Shown: positions 16,857 through 25,691 of the stretch, in pieces
Position numbering within the stretch: position 1 is the first letter of the stretch
Layout: the number at the start of each line of letters is the position of its first letter
Assembly: GCA_944320235.1 (NCBI GenBank)
Contig: CALUGQ010000002.1
Coordinates: 62,001-126,000 of the forward strand
Direction of reading: 5' to 3'
Origin: an uncultured Prevotella sp.
Lineage (GTDB): Bacteria > Bacteroidota > Bacteroidia > Bacteroidales > Bacteroidaceae
Length of the DNA stretch: 64,000 nt
The notes under the pieces: model-generated
Told to the model about the DNA's origin: nothing
The model's database searches: none
Seen by the model: the letters and a program-made list of their open reading frames with translations, nothing else
Program-made: the position numbers and the translations under genes

Positions 16857-17066
16857 ATGGAGTACGATTTTTACAAAAACAACGACGGCGACACCATCTT
16901 TTGGGTGGATAATGTCGATAACATCGGCGAGTTCCTGTTTTCTTTCGACAAGAAGAAAATATACAACCTTTTCGCCGACTATCCGCACAACCTCACGGAG
17001 GAAGAAAGGCGGATTTTCGACAAGGAAAATCCGTACTGGCGTGACTTCTTCAAAGACAGGCAATAG
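16857..17066 (+). CDS. Small acidic protein, last gene of plus-strand cassette
   Basis: A 69-residue protein rich in Asp, Phe and Tyr (DGDTIFWVDNVDNIGEFLFSFD). Its acidic, aromatic composition is like that of DNA-mimic or anti-defence proteins, which is only a composition-based guess. It ends one base from the stop of the convergent MuF gene, without an obvious terminator between. Confidence 0.6.
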   Translation: MEYDFYKNNDGDTIFWVDNVDNIGEFLFSFDKKKIYNLFADYPHNLTEEERRIFDKENPYWRDFFKDRQ

Positions 17067-17067
17067 C

Positions 17068-18774
17068 CTACCTTGTCGTTCCGCTCTTTCCTTTCCTCTG
17101 TTTGTCTTTTGCTGTGTTGATGTAGCCCAGCATTCGCCTGAATCCGCTATCCTTGCGTAACAGGTCTATGTCAATAATGCAGTCCCTTGTCTCGCACTTT
17201 GTGCCATACACGGTGTGAGATTTTTTTGCGGCAAACCTGCGTTTCAGCACATTTTCATCCAAAGGCTTGAAGCCATTGACGTATGGCGATTGAAGCTCCA
17301 AGTACTCAAAGCCCGTTTCCGTCCGTCTGACAATGGCCGCGTGTGAGCCGCACGTGAAATAATACTCTTTTCCCATCTGCGTCGTTTTAAGCAGGTCTTT
17401 CGCTTTCTTATAGTCGTTGGTGTGTTTTGCAACCGTGCCGCCGACCTTTTCCGCAATGGACATGATGTTACCAGTTCTGCTGAAAAAACTTTGGCTCATT
17501 CCGCCCCTGAAATCAAGAACGTCAAAACCGCACCTGTTACCTGCGTAAGTGAAAGCCAACGACGAGCAAGACCCTGTTGTCAAATCTCCACCGCTTACCC
17601 TGCTTATTATCTCATCTTCCGTGAGCGTCTTTGACAGCTCGGACACGGCAAGATATTCCACGCTTGCTTTTTCCGCCAACTGCAACACATCCTCTAACTG
17701 GCTCTGAGTTGTCGCTTTGGGCGTGCGCTCAACATACTTGCTGTTGTCGCGGATGAAGTATGGTAAGGACTTCGCCGCCGTCATGCGTTCCCTGTTTGCC
17801 TCCACCCAGTCCGTGAATGCCTGCGGCACATCCGCGACCGTGTTCACGCTTGTTTCGGTTGGCTTTCCGCCCTCCATGATGCGCCTGTTGTCGGCAATCA
17901 GCTCTTCAGGCGTTTTCAGTACCGTTTCCACATGGCAACGGCAATGCGGATGCCACCCCGTAAACTTGAAGTCCTTTGGGTAGCGGCCTTTGAGGTCATC
18001 GCAGATGTCGGGTTCGGGATGATTGTTGCTCAACTTTATCTCAATCCCAACAACGAAGTCGAACTGCTGCCACCGCTCGTAGTCTGCCGTCCTATACGCT
18101 ATGTTCGTTTCGGTCGCGGCCAGCCGTCGAGCGTTCTTATAAGAGCTTCGGTAAACACCCCTCCCAGGATGGTATGCCCTTGCCCTCTGCGAGAGTACGA
18201 GTTGCCCGTGCTTGTTCCTTACCCTCCGAAACAGCTTGTCAGGATGCTGCAAGTAGCTGCGCAAATCGCGGCTCAGTTCGTCTGCCGAACGTCCGCTGCG
18301 GATGCCGAGGTCAAGCCCCAGTTCTATCTCATCTTTGAACTGGTTCGTGTATTTCCACACCCTGTCAGACAGTCCGAGGCCGTCCGTCTTTCGCTTGATG
18401 AATGCGTCACGCGCCGCCCCGTTGGTGCTGAAATATCGGCGTTCCTGCTCCTTTGTCAGCTTGCCGACATTGTCACCGAACACCTGCCTTGCCAGTTCGT
18501 CGTTCTTCTGGTTGGCAAGCGTCCATTCGCTCCGTATGCCGTTCACTATGACGGCCATAATGCCCGTTTGCAGGTCGCTGAGGAGCTTTTCTATCTTCTT
18601 CCGTGTATTGGGGTAGTCGGAGAAAGAAAACAGCCTGTCGGGGTTGAAATCCTTGATAGAAACGCCGAGTGCCGCCGCTTCTTTTGCCGCCGCCCTGTAT
18701 ATCGCATCTACCTGACGCTCGTATGCAGCTTGGTTGCGCCAGTGCTGGCTGTCGTATTTGTTCATCTTAGCCAT
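17068..18774 (-). CDS. MuF-type head morphogenesis protein with papain-like C-terminal domain
   Basis: A 568-residue protein. Residues about 130-285 form the phage MuF domain, with its LAATETNIAYRTADYERW motif (218-235) and the HPHCRC turn (275-280). A linker (285-370) leads to a C-terminal domain of about 190 residues with candidate catalytic Cys403 (TTGSCSSLAFTYAGNRCG) and His478 (CGSHAAIVRR), followed by FEYLELQSP. This is the Cys-His order of papain-like toxin or deamidase folds. MuF proteins sit inside the head near the portal and may be ejected with DNA; MuF-toxin fusions are known from Firmicutes prophages. Toxin activity here is inference. Confidence 0.75.
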   Translation of the reverse strand: MAKMNKYDSQHWRNQAAYERQVDAIYRAAAKEAAALGVSIKDFNPDRLFSFSDYPNTRKKIEKLLSDLQTGIMAVIVNGIRSEWTLANQKNDELARQVFGDNVGKLTKEQERRYFSTNGAARDAFIKRKTDGLGLSDRVWKYTNQFKDEIELGLDLGIRSGRSADELSRDLRSYLQHPDKLFRRVRNKHGQLVLSQRARAYHPGRGVYRSSYKNARRLAATETNIAYRTADYERWQQFDFVVGIEIKLSNNHPEPDICDDLKGRYPKDFKFTGWHPHCRCHVETVLKTPEELIADNRRIMEGGKPTETSVNTVADVPQAFTDWVEANRERMTAAKSLPYFIRDNSKYVERTPKATTQSQLEDVLQLAEKASVEYLAVSELSKTLTEDEIISRVSGGDLTTGSCSSLAFTYAGNRCGFDVLDFRGGMSQSFFSRTGNIMSIAEKVGGTVAKHTNDYKKAKDLLKTTQMGKEYYFTCGSHAAIVRRTETGFEYLELQSPYVNGFKPLDENVLKRRFAAKKSHTVYGTKCETRDCIIDIDLLRKDSGFRRMLGYINTAKDKQRKGKSGTTR

Positions 18775-18973
18775 TGCCTGCCTCCTTTCGTTTGATGAAG
18801 TTTTCGCATTGAGGGTCTTTCAGGAACTTGCACCATTTCCCATCCGTGTAGTGTTTGCATCTGCACAAGATAAGGCTTCCGTCAAGAGCCTTGCTGCACC
18901 ACCCGTAGCTGTTGGCGCAGTCGCGGCAAGTGTATTTTGGCCGTTCAGCCGTTTTCTTTCCCCGTCTTTCCAT
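18767..18973 (-). CDS. Small Cys-rich protein
   Basis: A 68-residue protein with nine cysteines, including CRDC, CRCKHY and WC/QC pairs, likely a zinc-binding module. It overlaps the MuF start by 8 bases and follows the portal gene by 6, so it is translated with head genes. A role in MuF folding, inhibition or packaging is possible; no family recognised. Confidence 0.6.
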   Translation of the reverse strand: MERRGKKTAERPKYTCRDCANSYGWCSKALDGSLILCRCKHYTDGKWCKFLKDPQCENFIKRKEAGNG

Positions 18974-18979
18974 TCCTGC

Positions 18980-20392
18980 TTATTCGGTCGGCTCGAATAT
19001 GTCGGACACATTTTGTTCCCGTATCTCCTGCAATGTCTTGTCAACATCGTCAGACCATCCAAGCTGCTCTATCGACTCGCGCTGCGAAATGATGGGTTCG
19101 CCTCCGTTGGCTGCAAGGAGCTTGTCGATGGTGTCCTTTTCGTCTGTAATCGTAAACGGCGTTATCTGCACCTCTACATTCAGCGCGTCGATGTCGGCTG
19201 CGTAGCTGTCTCCGAGCATGACTTTCAAGAACTGCTTGACAACGTTCACCTCGCGGTCAAAGAACTCAATGAGCCGTCCGCTTTCGTCTTTCACTTTCAG
19301 TTGCGCATCGATAAAGAGCTGTTTCCTGCTTTCGCCCGACAATGCCTGCTGCGACATCTTCTCATAGCTCCAATCGGGAAGTTGCAACTGCGTGAAGAAA
19401 AGGTTGCGTAGCTCATTCACGTAGAACTTCAAGTTTTCTACGGCCTGCTGCCACGTGACATACTCCGCCTTTCCGTTGGCTGGATATTGAGCCACGGCCT
19501 TAAATTCCTTGTCGGGGCTTTTTTCCTTTCCGTAGCCAACTTCCTCATCCGCGAATACCACAAACAACGGCTTCGAGTTCTCGCGCAGATAGTTTCCGTT
19601 ACGGCTCAATGCCCATTCTATCTCATAAACTATCCGTGACGTATCTTCCCATATCGGCGTGGGGCGGTACATATAAATGCACGGTATCTTCTGCAAAGTT
19701 ATCGGCTCATCCTCCACGGCCTCCCAGTCGCCGTTCTGCGTACTCCACTTTATATGGCGCGTGGCCGTATAACAGTCGAAATACTGCACAATCTTTCGGG
19801 CATTCCTGCGCGTGTAAGCTACCGACATCGCTACCATGTCGCCGTACTCGTCAAACAACGGGTAAAGTTCATCGCCGAACATAGGAGAGAAGTTCCTGCA
19901 ACGCAATTTCAGGTCGGACTTGAAGCCGTAGGCGGTGTGCTGCTGCTCCACGGCGTACCATAGCGTCATCACCTCGCATCCTGCGAAAAGCATGTTGCAC
20001 CGCTCGATGTTCACGCTGTCGATGCGGTTTTTCATAAAAATCTTTTCGAGGTACGTAGCCACCTCCTTTTGCCGCTCGTTTTCTGGCTGGTAAACACGCT
20101 TCACTGGTATGCCCGTGACAAGCTCCGTCATGCGCTTTACGGCGAGCCGCTGCAAGTCGCACGTTACCCGTGTCACTGGCTGGAAGCCGTCCGCGTTCAC
20201 AATGTCAGGGTACTTCGCCTTGTTCATCACTGGGTGCTTGGTCGGGTCGTACTGCCGCACCAATCCCTCACGGCCTGTCCACATCGGCACGTTGATTGTC
20301 TTTTCTTTCAGAGCGGCTATCTTCTGCGCCGCCGTGCCTTCTGAATTCAATATTTCCTCAATCGTCATAGCTCTTGAATATTTTGATGTCAA
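18980..20392 (-). CDS. Portal protein
   Basis: A 470-residue protein between TerL and MuF genes, the defining portal position. It has the SPP1-type portal layout: an N-terminal region with NVPMWTGREGLVRQYDPTKHP, a wing-like central beta segment (KLRCRNFSPMFGDELYPLFDE), a long helix at about residues 320-345 (QQAVENLKFYVNELRNLFFTQLQLPDWS) and an acidic C-terminus. It forms the dodecameric DNA channel at one head vertex and docks TerL. Length fits the family. The start at 20392 gives MTSKYSR; a second ATG at residue 9 is possible. Confidence 0.85.
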   Translation of the reverse strand: MTSKYSRAMTIEEILNSEGTAAQKIAALKEKTINVPMWTGREGLVRQYDPTKHPVMNKAKYPDIVNADGFQPVTRVTCDLQRLAVKRMTELVTGIPVKRVYQPENERQKEVATYLEKIFMKNRIDSVNIERCNMLFAGCEVMTLWYAVEQQHTAYGFKSDLKLRCRNFSPMFGDELYPLFDEYGDMVAMSVAYTRRNARKIVQYFDCYTATRHIKWSTQNGDWEAVEDEPITLQKIPCIYMYRPTPIWEDTSRIVYEIEWALSRNGNYLRENSKPLFVVFADEEVGYGKEKSPDKEFKAVAQYPANGKAEYVTWQQAVENLKFYVNELRNLFFTQLQLPDWSYEKMSQQALSGESRKQLFIDAQLKVKDESGRLIEFFDREVNVVKQFLKVMLGDSYAADIDALNVEVQITPFTITDEKDTIDKLLAANGGEPIISQRESIEQLGWSDDVDKTLQEIREQNVSDIFEPTE

Positions 20393-20428
20393 ATGTTACC
20401 ATTTTGCAGAATATTTTGCCGCCCTTTG

Positions 20429-21997
20429 TTACCGCCCAATCATCCGAGCGAGCCTGTCGAGGTCTATCCGCTTTCTCGTTTGTATCGGGTAGAACGTATT
20501 GGCGAGTGCGTCGAACTTGTCAGGGCTTCTGCCCAAACGTTCCTTGATGTCCTCTTTCGGCTCGATTATGATGCGCCCGTCAGAGCGGAACGACCACTTT
20601 ATCTCCGTCGCTTCTTCATCAAACTGGGTATCGGGCGGCAACATCGCCCCCGTGTCATTCTTCGGGTTCAGCCAGTCGCGGACGCACCAAAACAGATACG
20701 CCCTCATGTTGATAAACTCGTACTGCCCCGTAACGTCCGTGAGCGGCTTTCCGTTGTGGCCTTTTGCCGCCTCGCTGTACTTGCAGCTGATGATGTAGTC
20801 CTTTTCGTCAACCTCGATGCAGCGGCTGTAAACGCCTGCACCCTCGCCGATGGTGTCTATGCTGACATACGCCTCAATCTGCCTGCGCCTGTATGCTGCT
20901 ATCTGCCCTGCAATCTTCATGTGGTCTGCCGACCCTCCGCTGTTGTGTGCGCGGAACTCCGACACCCACGCGCCCTTTCGCTCTACGAAGCAGGTGCAGT
21001 CGCGACCCATTCCTGCCACGTCAACGCCCAGCATACGTATTTCCTGCCTAAGCGGCTCTCGCCCGTTGACCTGTTCCCAACGCTGATGCGCCAGTTCAAG
21101 CCATTGCGCGGGAATGAGGATGTCATCGGACACTTTCGGGAACTGCCCAAGGACTTTCTTCCGAAACAAATCTTCGGGGCGATACCACTGCCCCTCAAAC
21201 TCGAAATCGTCCATTTCCGCCTGCACCTCATCAGCCGTTATCCGCGTACACCAGTTTTCCAGCTTGTCTTTCACCCAGTCGTAATCCACTTGGCCGGGAT
21301 ATAGCAGCTTGTGCTGTACAACGTTCGGGGCTGTGAGGCTGTTCAGGCAGAACCGCGTCCACCGTGCGGACTTCTGCGACCTTGCCGCATACCCGACAAC
21401 CGTGTTAGGGTTGAACACAAGCACTATGCGCGAGTTGCCCTGCAAGTTTCCCTCAATGGCCGCGAATGTGTCATCGCTGATACCCGTCGCCTCCGTCACA
21501 ATGAACATCGTGTTGACGGCGTGGAAGCCCGACCATGCCTCGTGGTTGTGTTCGTCTGCCTTGAAGCCCGTCAAAAACCACTCGTCATTGTCCGTGCGGA
21601 TGTCGTATGTGTTCAGCCTCCCAGGTAGCACAAATCCTCTTTTCTTCGCCCTGTTGAACAATCGGCTTATTTCAGGCATCATAATGTTCTTGACCTGCCT
21701 GTCCGTCGGTGCGGTCAGGGCTACTTTCGTGTTTTCCACCATTTCGCCCTTTTTGTTCCACCTCGGCGTAAGGTAAAGGAAAGATACGGCAATGCAAGCG
21801 GCCACGAAATCCTTGCCCCGTGCCGTTCCGCTGCGTACTGATACCCGTTTGTTGGTCTGCACCGCCGCGACTATTGCCTGTTGTTCTTCATCAAGCGTCA
21901 CTCCCAGTGCCTCCCTTATAAACTTGTTCCAGTCCTCTCTCCATGACTTGAAGAGCTTGTCTGCGTTCCTGCGTACCGTATCTTCATTCCTGCTCAT
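20429..21997 (-). CDS. Terminase large subunit
   Basis: A 522-residue packaging motor. The ATPase half has a Walker A-like RSGTARGKDF at residues 55-64, a Walker B-like MFIVTEATG at 164-172 (with TE where DE is usual), and an adjacent NPNT coupling motif (VLVFNPNTVVGYA). The C-terminal RNase H-like nuclease has LGVDVAGMGRD, YVSIDTIGEGAGVYSRC and SPDKFDAL aspartates. It cuts concatemeric DNA and pumps it into the portal. The small subunit gene overlaps its start by 14 bases. Confidence 0.95.
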   Translation of the reverse strand: MSRNEDTVRRNADKLFKSWREDWNKFIREALGVTLDEEQQAIVAAVQTNKRVSVRSGTARGKDFVAACIAVSFLYLTPRWNKKGEMVENTKVALTAPTDRQVKNIMMPEISRLFNRAKKRGFVLPGRLNTYDIRTDNDEWFLTGFKADEHNHEAWSGFHAVNTMFIVTEATGISDDTFAAIEGNLQGNSRIVLVFNPNTVVGYAARSQKSARWTRFCLNSLTAPNVVQHKLLYPGQVDYDWVKDKLENWCTRITADEVQAEMDDFEFEGQWYRPEDLFRKKVLGQFPKVSDDILIPAQWLELAHQRWEQVNGREPLRQEIRMLGVDVAGMGRDCTCFVERKGAWVSEFRAHNSGGSADHMKIAGQIAAYRRRQIEAYVSIDTIGEGAGVYSRCIEVDEKDYIISCKYSEAAKGHNGKPLTDVTGQYEFINMRAYLFWCVRDWLNPKNDTGAMLPPDTQFDEEATEIKWSFRSDGRIIIEPKEDIKERLGRSPDKFDALANTFYPIQTRKRIDLDRLARMIGR

Positions 21998-22562
21998 CTA
22001 TTACGCCTGTCTGCATCAATAGGTTTGCAAACGAGAAATCGCCCGTCACCTCTGTCTTGTCGGGGCTGTATAGTCCGAGCAACTTCCTGCGTTCCATCAA
22101 TAACTTGTGTATAAGTTCGAGGAAACGGGGGTCGCCGCACGGGCTTACATTTTCTGCCGTCTGTTCCATTTTGAGCGTAACGACACCGCCGCCACCCCCT
22201 CGTTCGTCATCGGGGTTTGGCACGCCTATCTGTTTCGCCTTTCGCTTTTCATATTCCTGTTTGGACTTTTCCCACGCCTCCCATGCCTCCTTTAACAGGT
22301 CATCAATGCGTTGCAGTTCCAGCTGCAGGGCATAGTCCGTGTTCTCAATCCTTGTCTCCCTCCATTCGGCAAGCAACCTTTCAACGTCCTTTTTAACAGT
22401 CCTTAGCGAATACGACTGCAAGTCCAGCCGAGCCATCACCTCAGCCCGTATCTCTCGGTAGGAATAACCGCGCTTGTACAGTCGGCTGATGATGTCCATA
22501 CGGACTATTTGCGCCTGACGGTAGTCTTTCATGCTCGTTTTATTCGCGTAACTCATTGTCAA
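21984..22562 (-). CDS. Terminase small subunit
   Basis: A 192-residue protein with an N-terminal HTH-like DNA-binding region (DIISRLYKRGYSYREIRAEVMARL), a central coiled coil (DDLLKEAWEAWEKSKQEYEKRK) and a C-terminal segment for TerL contact. It recognises the packaging site. It overlaps both neighbours: an ATGA overlap with the radical SAM gene upstream and 14 bases with TerL. Packaging is therefore translationally linked with the modification cassette. A start two codons later is possible. Confidence 0.8.
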   Translation of the reverse strand: MTMSYANKTSMKDYRQAQIVRMDIISRLYKRGYSYREIRAEVMARLDLQSYSLRTVKKDVERLLAEWRETRIENTDYALQLELQRIDDLLKEAWEAWEKSKQEYEKRKAKQIGVPNPDDERGGGGGVVTLKMEQTAENVSPCGDPRFLELIHKLLMERRKLLGLYSPDKTEVTGDFSFANLLMQTGVIDEQE

Positions 22563-23809
22563 AACCTCGCTCCGTTAAACTTGTATATGATGTTCCCCTC
22601 TGCGTCCTTTCCTGACGGCACAAGTGCGCCCTCGAACAGCTTGTACGGGCTTTGCCCTGCCTGTGGGTTGTTCCATAGCCAGTGCATATAGTCGGCCATC
22701 GTCATTCCGTAGAACTTCGCCCGTCTTTCGCTGCTGTTACAGTTGAAGCCCTGCGCCCTCGACCATTCAAACGACGACACGATCTGTTCTATGTCGCCGC
22801 GCACGTCGTTCCAGCACACCTCTCCTGACGGCCTGCCCTTTGCAATCTGCAACGCCTCGCACCACTGGCCGCGCGAGTAGTTCCACGTTGGCGGCAAACC
22901 ACAACACGAGCCGTTGCAGCACAATTCCTTAAAATGCGCGTCCGATATGTAGAAACGCATCCCAAGCTCGTCTGCGAGGTGCTTCATCTTCTCGAAGAAT
23001 GGCCGTTTGACTTTTCTGTTCAGGCGCAAATATCCCGATGATACGCTGTAACGCCTGTAAAATGCCATCACGTCAAAGCCTGCCAGTTCGTTTATGGTCG
23101 GCATGAACTCTTTGAGCGTCGGGCTGCGCTGCTCCACGCACAGGAACTCCGTACTCATGGCCGTTGCGCCCTTTTCGTGCGCCTGCCTTATCAGCTGCAA
23201 GTATGACGGCGTGGATATGCCGATGATGAAAGGCCGTAGGCGCAATGTCGCTCCGCCCGCGTCCGCCTCCGCAATCCTGCGTATGGCTTCCAGCCGTTCC
23301 TGCGGTGTCGGAACACCGCGCTCTATCACGTGCGCCTTGCGTTCGTCAAGCGTGATAATCGAAAATTTGAAGTTCCAGTTTTTCTGCCCACGGATAAGCT
23401 CCATGTAACGCTCATCCTGCGTAAACCACGTGGCCTTTGTCGAGAAGCACAGAGGGTAGTTTATCTCCTTGAAGAAGCGCAAAAGTTCCAACGTCACGCC
23501 GCGTTTCCTCTCGAAGCCGTCGAACTGGTCTGACAGTCCGCCCCACTGCATCACCTTTCGCTGCTTGATGTACTCCTTGAACTGGCCAGCGTGGTTGTCG
23601 GGGTCGGTGAACATCTTCTTGATTTTCTCCACGTTCACCGCCTTTACCTCCTTGTGCAGGTACGCTTCCTTGCTGTCTCCTACGCCTCGTTGAAACTGCG
23701 AGAAGCAATACATACAGCCGAATGAACAGTTGCTGTACGTGTCGAACGTCATCGGCATGGAGCAATCCGCTATCTCGTTGCTCCATCGTGGGCTTTGATA
23801 ATATGCCAT
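22559..23809 (-). CDS. Radical SAM enzyme of DNA hypermodification cassette
   Basis: A 416-residue enzyme. The CxxxCxxC iron-sulfur motif is at Cys28, Cys32 and Cys35 (YSNCSFGCMYC). A C-terminal Cys group (ELCCNGSCCG, then QWC, EVCW and FNC) could hold an auxiliary cluster or zinc. The barrel start and length resemble spore-photoproduct-lyase-like proteins, but no SPL identity is claimed. In phage thymidine hypermodification pathways radical SAM enzymes rearrange amino-acid-modified thymidines. Here it follows GNAT, kinase and AADT-like genes in one overlapping run, so a modified-base isomerase is the leading guess. It overlaps the TerS gene as ATGA. Confidence 0.8.
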   Translation of the reverse strand: MAYYQSPRWSNEIADCSMPMTFDTYSNCSFGCMYCFSQFQRGVGDSKEAYLHKEVKAVNVEKIKKMFTDPDNHAGQFKEYIKQRKVMQWGGLSDQFDGFERKRGVTLELLRFFKEINYPLCFSTKATWFTQDERYMELIRGQKNWNFKFSIITLDERKAHVIERGVPTPQERLEAIRRIAEADAGGATLRLRPFIIGISTPSYLQLIRQAHEKGATAMSTEFLCVEQRSPTLKEFMPTINELAGFDVMAFYRRYSVSSGYLRLNRKVKRPFFEKMKHLADELGMRFYISDAHFKELCCNGSCCGLPPTWNYSRGQWCEALQIAKGRPSGEVCWNDVRGDIEQIVSSFEWSRAQGFNCNSSERRAKFYGMTMADYMHWLWNNPQAGQSPYKLFEGALVPSGKDAEGNIIYKFNGARF

Positions 23810-23813
23810 AGCT

Positions 23814-24251
23814 TTATATCTTTATTTTCAATTCCATTTCGTAGTCATCGCCTTTCATACCCGTTATCCTTGCACCCATTTTAAGCCAAAAGAATTGCGC
23901 CTGTTCGTTTATCGGCGTTCGGAACGTTAAAGTGTCCATCCTGTGTTCTTTCATGAGCGAGAGCAAACGGAAAAGAATCTTTCTGCCTATTCCTTTGCCT
24001 TGCAGGTCTTTCTTGACGGCTATTTCAATGAGCCGCACATGGTTTCGGCTTTTGTTTGCGTAAAAGAATGCGGCTGGAACTCCGTCGAGATACCAAACAC
24101 TGCACAACACCTTTTCCAAAGACTTGCCGCCTGTCAGGTATTCCATTCTCTTAAAGAAGCTGTAAGACTTCTTAGCTGTCTTTGAGCCGCAGTTATAACA
24201 GATGTCCTTTACTGCTCTGTCCTGATAGTTGCTTTCAGTCCACATATTCAC
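23814..24251 (-). CDS. GNAT-family acetyltransferase
   Basis: A 145-residue N-acetyltransferase. The acetyl-CoA-binding motif V/I-KKDLQGKGIGRKIL (residues about 84-97) matches the Q/RxxGxG/A signature and the C-terminal NEQAQFFWLKMGARI block is typical of GNAT enzymes. A Cys pair near the start (CYNCGS) is unusual. GNATs occur in phage thymidine hypermodification pathways, where they can acylate an amino group on the modified base. It overlaps the kinase gene by 17 bases and precedes the radical SAM gene by 4. Substrate unproven; an additional start at the second Met is possible. Confidence 0.85.
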   Translation of the reverse strand: MNMWTESNYQDRAVKDICYNCGSKTAKKSYSFFKRMEYLTGGKSLEKVLCSVWYLDGVPAAFFYANKSRNHVRLIEIAVKKDLQGKGIGRKILFRLLSLMKEHRMDTLTFRTPINEQAQFFWLKMGARITGMKGDDYEMELKIKI

Positions 24252-24774
24252 GCGCAGTTTTTAGAATGTACGACAATATGCGCTCTTGGTCTTTAGGCGT
24301 ATTGTTCCAAATGCGCCTGACCTTGTATCTTGCGATAAAATTCTCTACCTTGCTGCGACGGCTTTTCAGGAATGTCTCGGTTTGGGTGTCACCTCGCTCT
24401 ATGTGCCGCCATTTCAAGACTGCCTCGTTTGCGTCGATAACCAACAGGAGTGCGTGGGTCTTGCTTAGGAAGCGTATGTTGAAAAGCCTGTCGCCCTCGA
24501 CAAAGACAACCGTTTTGCTCCCTGCCGCCTGCAACGCTCCGATGTATTGCAATGCGTCGTTTATCACTGTCATGCCGAGTTTGTCCGTACCCTCGAACAA
24601 AGAGCCGTCAAACACTCCAAGCATCTTGAATTTTCCATCGCAGCTCTCAATGCCCCTGCACAGCCCGTGCTTGAACTCTTTGCTGTCCGCAAATAGGTTG
24701 TCACGGACTAACTTCATCAATGAGGACTTGCCGCTTGCTGGAACGCCTGCTATGTATATAACTTTCACTGCCAT
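24235..24774 (-). CDS. P-loop kinase, candidate 5-hydroxymethyl-dU DNA kinase
   Basis: A 179-residue P-loop protein starting at ATG 24774. Walker A is GVPASGKSS (residues 10-18). Two further segments match what I recall of phage 5-hmdU DNA kinases: FEGTDKLGMTVINDAL and VFVEGDRLFN. These enzymes phosphorylate 5-hydroxymethyldeoxyuridine in DNA, making it a leaving group for amino acid transfer. The gene overlaps the AADT-like gene by 10 bases. Kinase assignment is firm as P-loop; the DNA substrate is inferred from motifs and neighbours. Confidence 0.65.
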   Translation of the reverse strand: MAVKVIYIAGVPASGKSSLMKLVRDNLFADSKEFKHGLCRGIESCDGKFKMLGVFDGSLFEGTDKLGMTVINDALQYIGALQAAGSKTVVFVEGDRLFNIRFLSKTHALLLVIDANEAVLKWRHIERGDTQTETFLKSRRSKVENFIARYKVRRIWNNTPKDQERILSYILKTAREYVD

Positions 24775-25691
24775 TCTTTCAGGTATTTCTTTTCGTATGT
24801 TTCGGCTCTGAACTGCCATAATGGAAGCCAACATACACCGCCTCCGTGTCGTTTGTCCGTGGCCGCTTCAAGTTTGGTTATCTCTTTTCTCATCCGCTCA
24901 ATGTAGTAGCCGACCCACCGCCTGTTGTTGAGCTTGTGCTTCTTGTATGCGCACAATGTCGTTTCAATGCTCCAAAGTGTCTTATGCCTCGGTAGTATTG
25001 GTAAGTCCTGAATGCGTGAGCTTATATATCGGAGACCGTCGTTTAGGTAGTCCATCATTTCGGACGGCAACGTCTTGCCCGTCCTGCCAGTATAGGCTAC
25101 GTTTTCCAATCCGAGTGCGAAAACAAGACCGTTTCGGCTACTTTCCGCTTCTCTCAAATCAAACCGAACGCCGACTTTGAAGCCACAGACATTGTAAAGC
25201 AATTCTGAATATAGGAACATTGTAAACCTGCCAAACAAGAGAATGCCGAAATTCCGTCTCAAATTGTCGTATGCCGTGTACTTGTCGCTTGCTCCGTCTA
25301 AAGCCAGTGATATGGCGAGGAACTGGCTCATTTGGCCTTTTCCCCACTTCCTTACCTGTTCTCGGTATGAGCAGAATACATTTACAAACTGGTTTCGGCT
25401 TCTTATCCAAGCCCTGTCGGTGGTGAAAATGAGCTTTTCCCTATTTTCCTGCCACCACCTTTGCAATCGTCCTACATCAACCGTGGCGAAGTCGGGAAAT
25501 TCATTGTACATGAAATACGTCGTAGGAACACAATAATTCGTGCTGAACAGGAAACACAGCCACAAACGCTGTTCAATGTTCAGCTCAAACCTATTGCAGA
25601 TGTATTGGATTGCCTCTACCTGTGGGTCTATATCCAACGCCCTGCTGCTGTCAACGTGGTATTGTATGTATTCCTCGATGCGGTTTGTCAT
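24765..25691 (-). CDS. Candidate amino acid:DNA transferase (AADT/aGPT-PPlase-like)
   Basis: A 308-residue helical protein. Segments such as NIEQRLWLCFLFSTNYCVPT, RSRNQFVNVFCSYREQVRKW and NRRWVGYYIERM agree with what I recall of the amino acid:DNA transferase and alpha-glutamyl/putrescinyl-thymine pyrophosphorylase families of phages. Such enzymes displace the phosphate of phosphorylated 5-hmdU in DNA with an amino acid. Its neighbours (kinase, GNAT, radical SAM) strongly support this. It overlaps the GATase gene as ATGA and the kinase gene by 10 bases. The family match is from memory and needs a profile search. Confidence 0.6.
   Translation of the reverse strand: MTNRIEEYIQYHVDSSRALDIDPQVEAIQYICNRFELNIEQRLWLCFLFSTNYCVPTTYFMYNEFPDFATVDVGRLQRWWQENREKLIFTTDRAWIRSRNQFVNVFCSYREQVRKWGKGQMSQFLAISLALDGASDKYTAYDNLRRNFGILLFGRFTMFLYSELLYNVCGFKVGVRFDLREAESSRNGLVFALGLENVAYTGRTGKTLPSEMMDYLNDGLRYISSRIQDLPILPRHKTLWSIETTLCAYKKHKLNNRRWVGYYIERMRKEITKLEAATDKRHGGGVCWLPLWQFRAETYEKKYLKEWQ

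Noticed and set aside
20393-21304. 303-codon plus-strand frame over TerL
   Set aside because: Antisense of the terminase; TerL motifs are complete on the minus strand.
22559-23809. Radical SAM protein as bacterial spore photoproduct lyase
   Set aside because: The CxxxCxxC type and size are similar, but spores are absent in Bacteroidales and its operon points to DNA modification.
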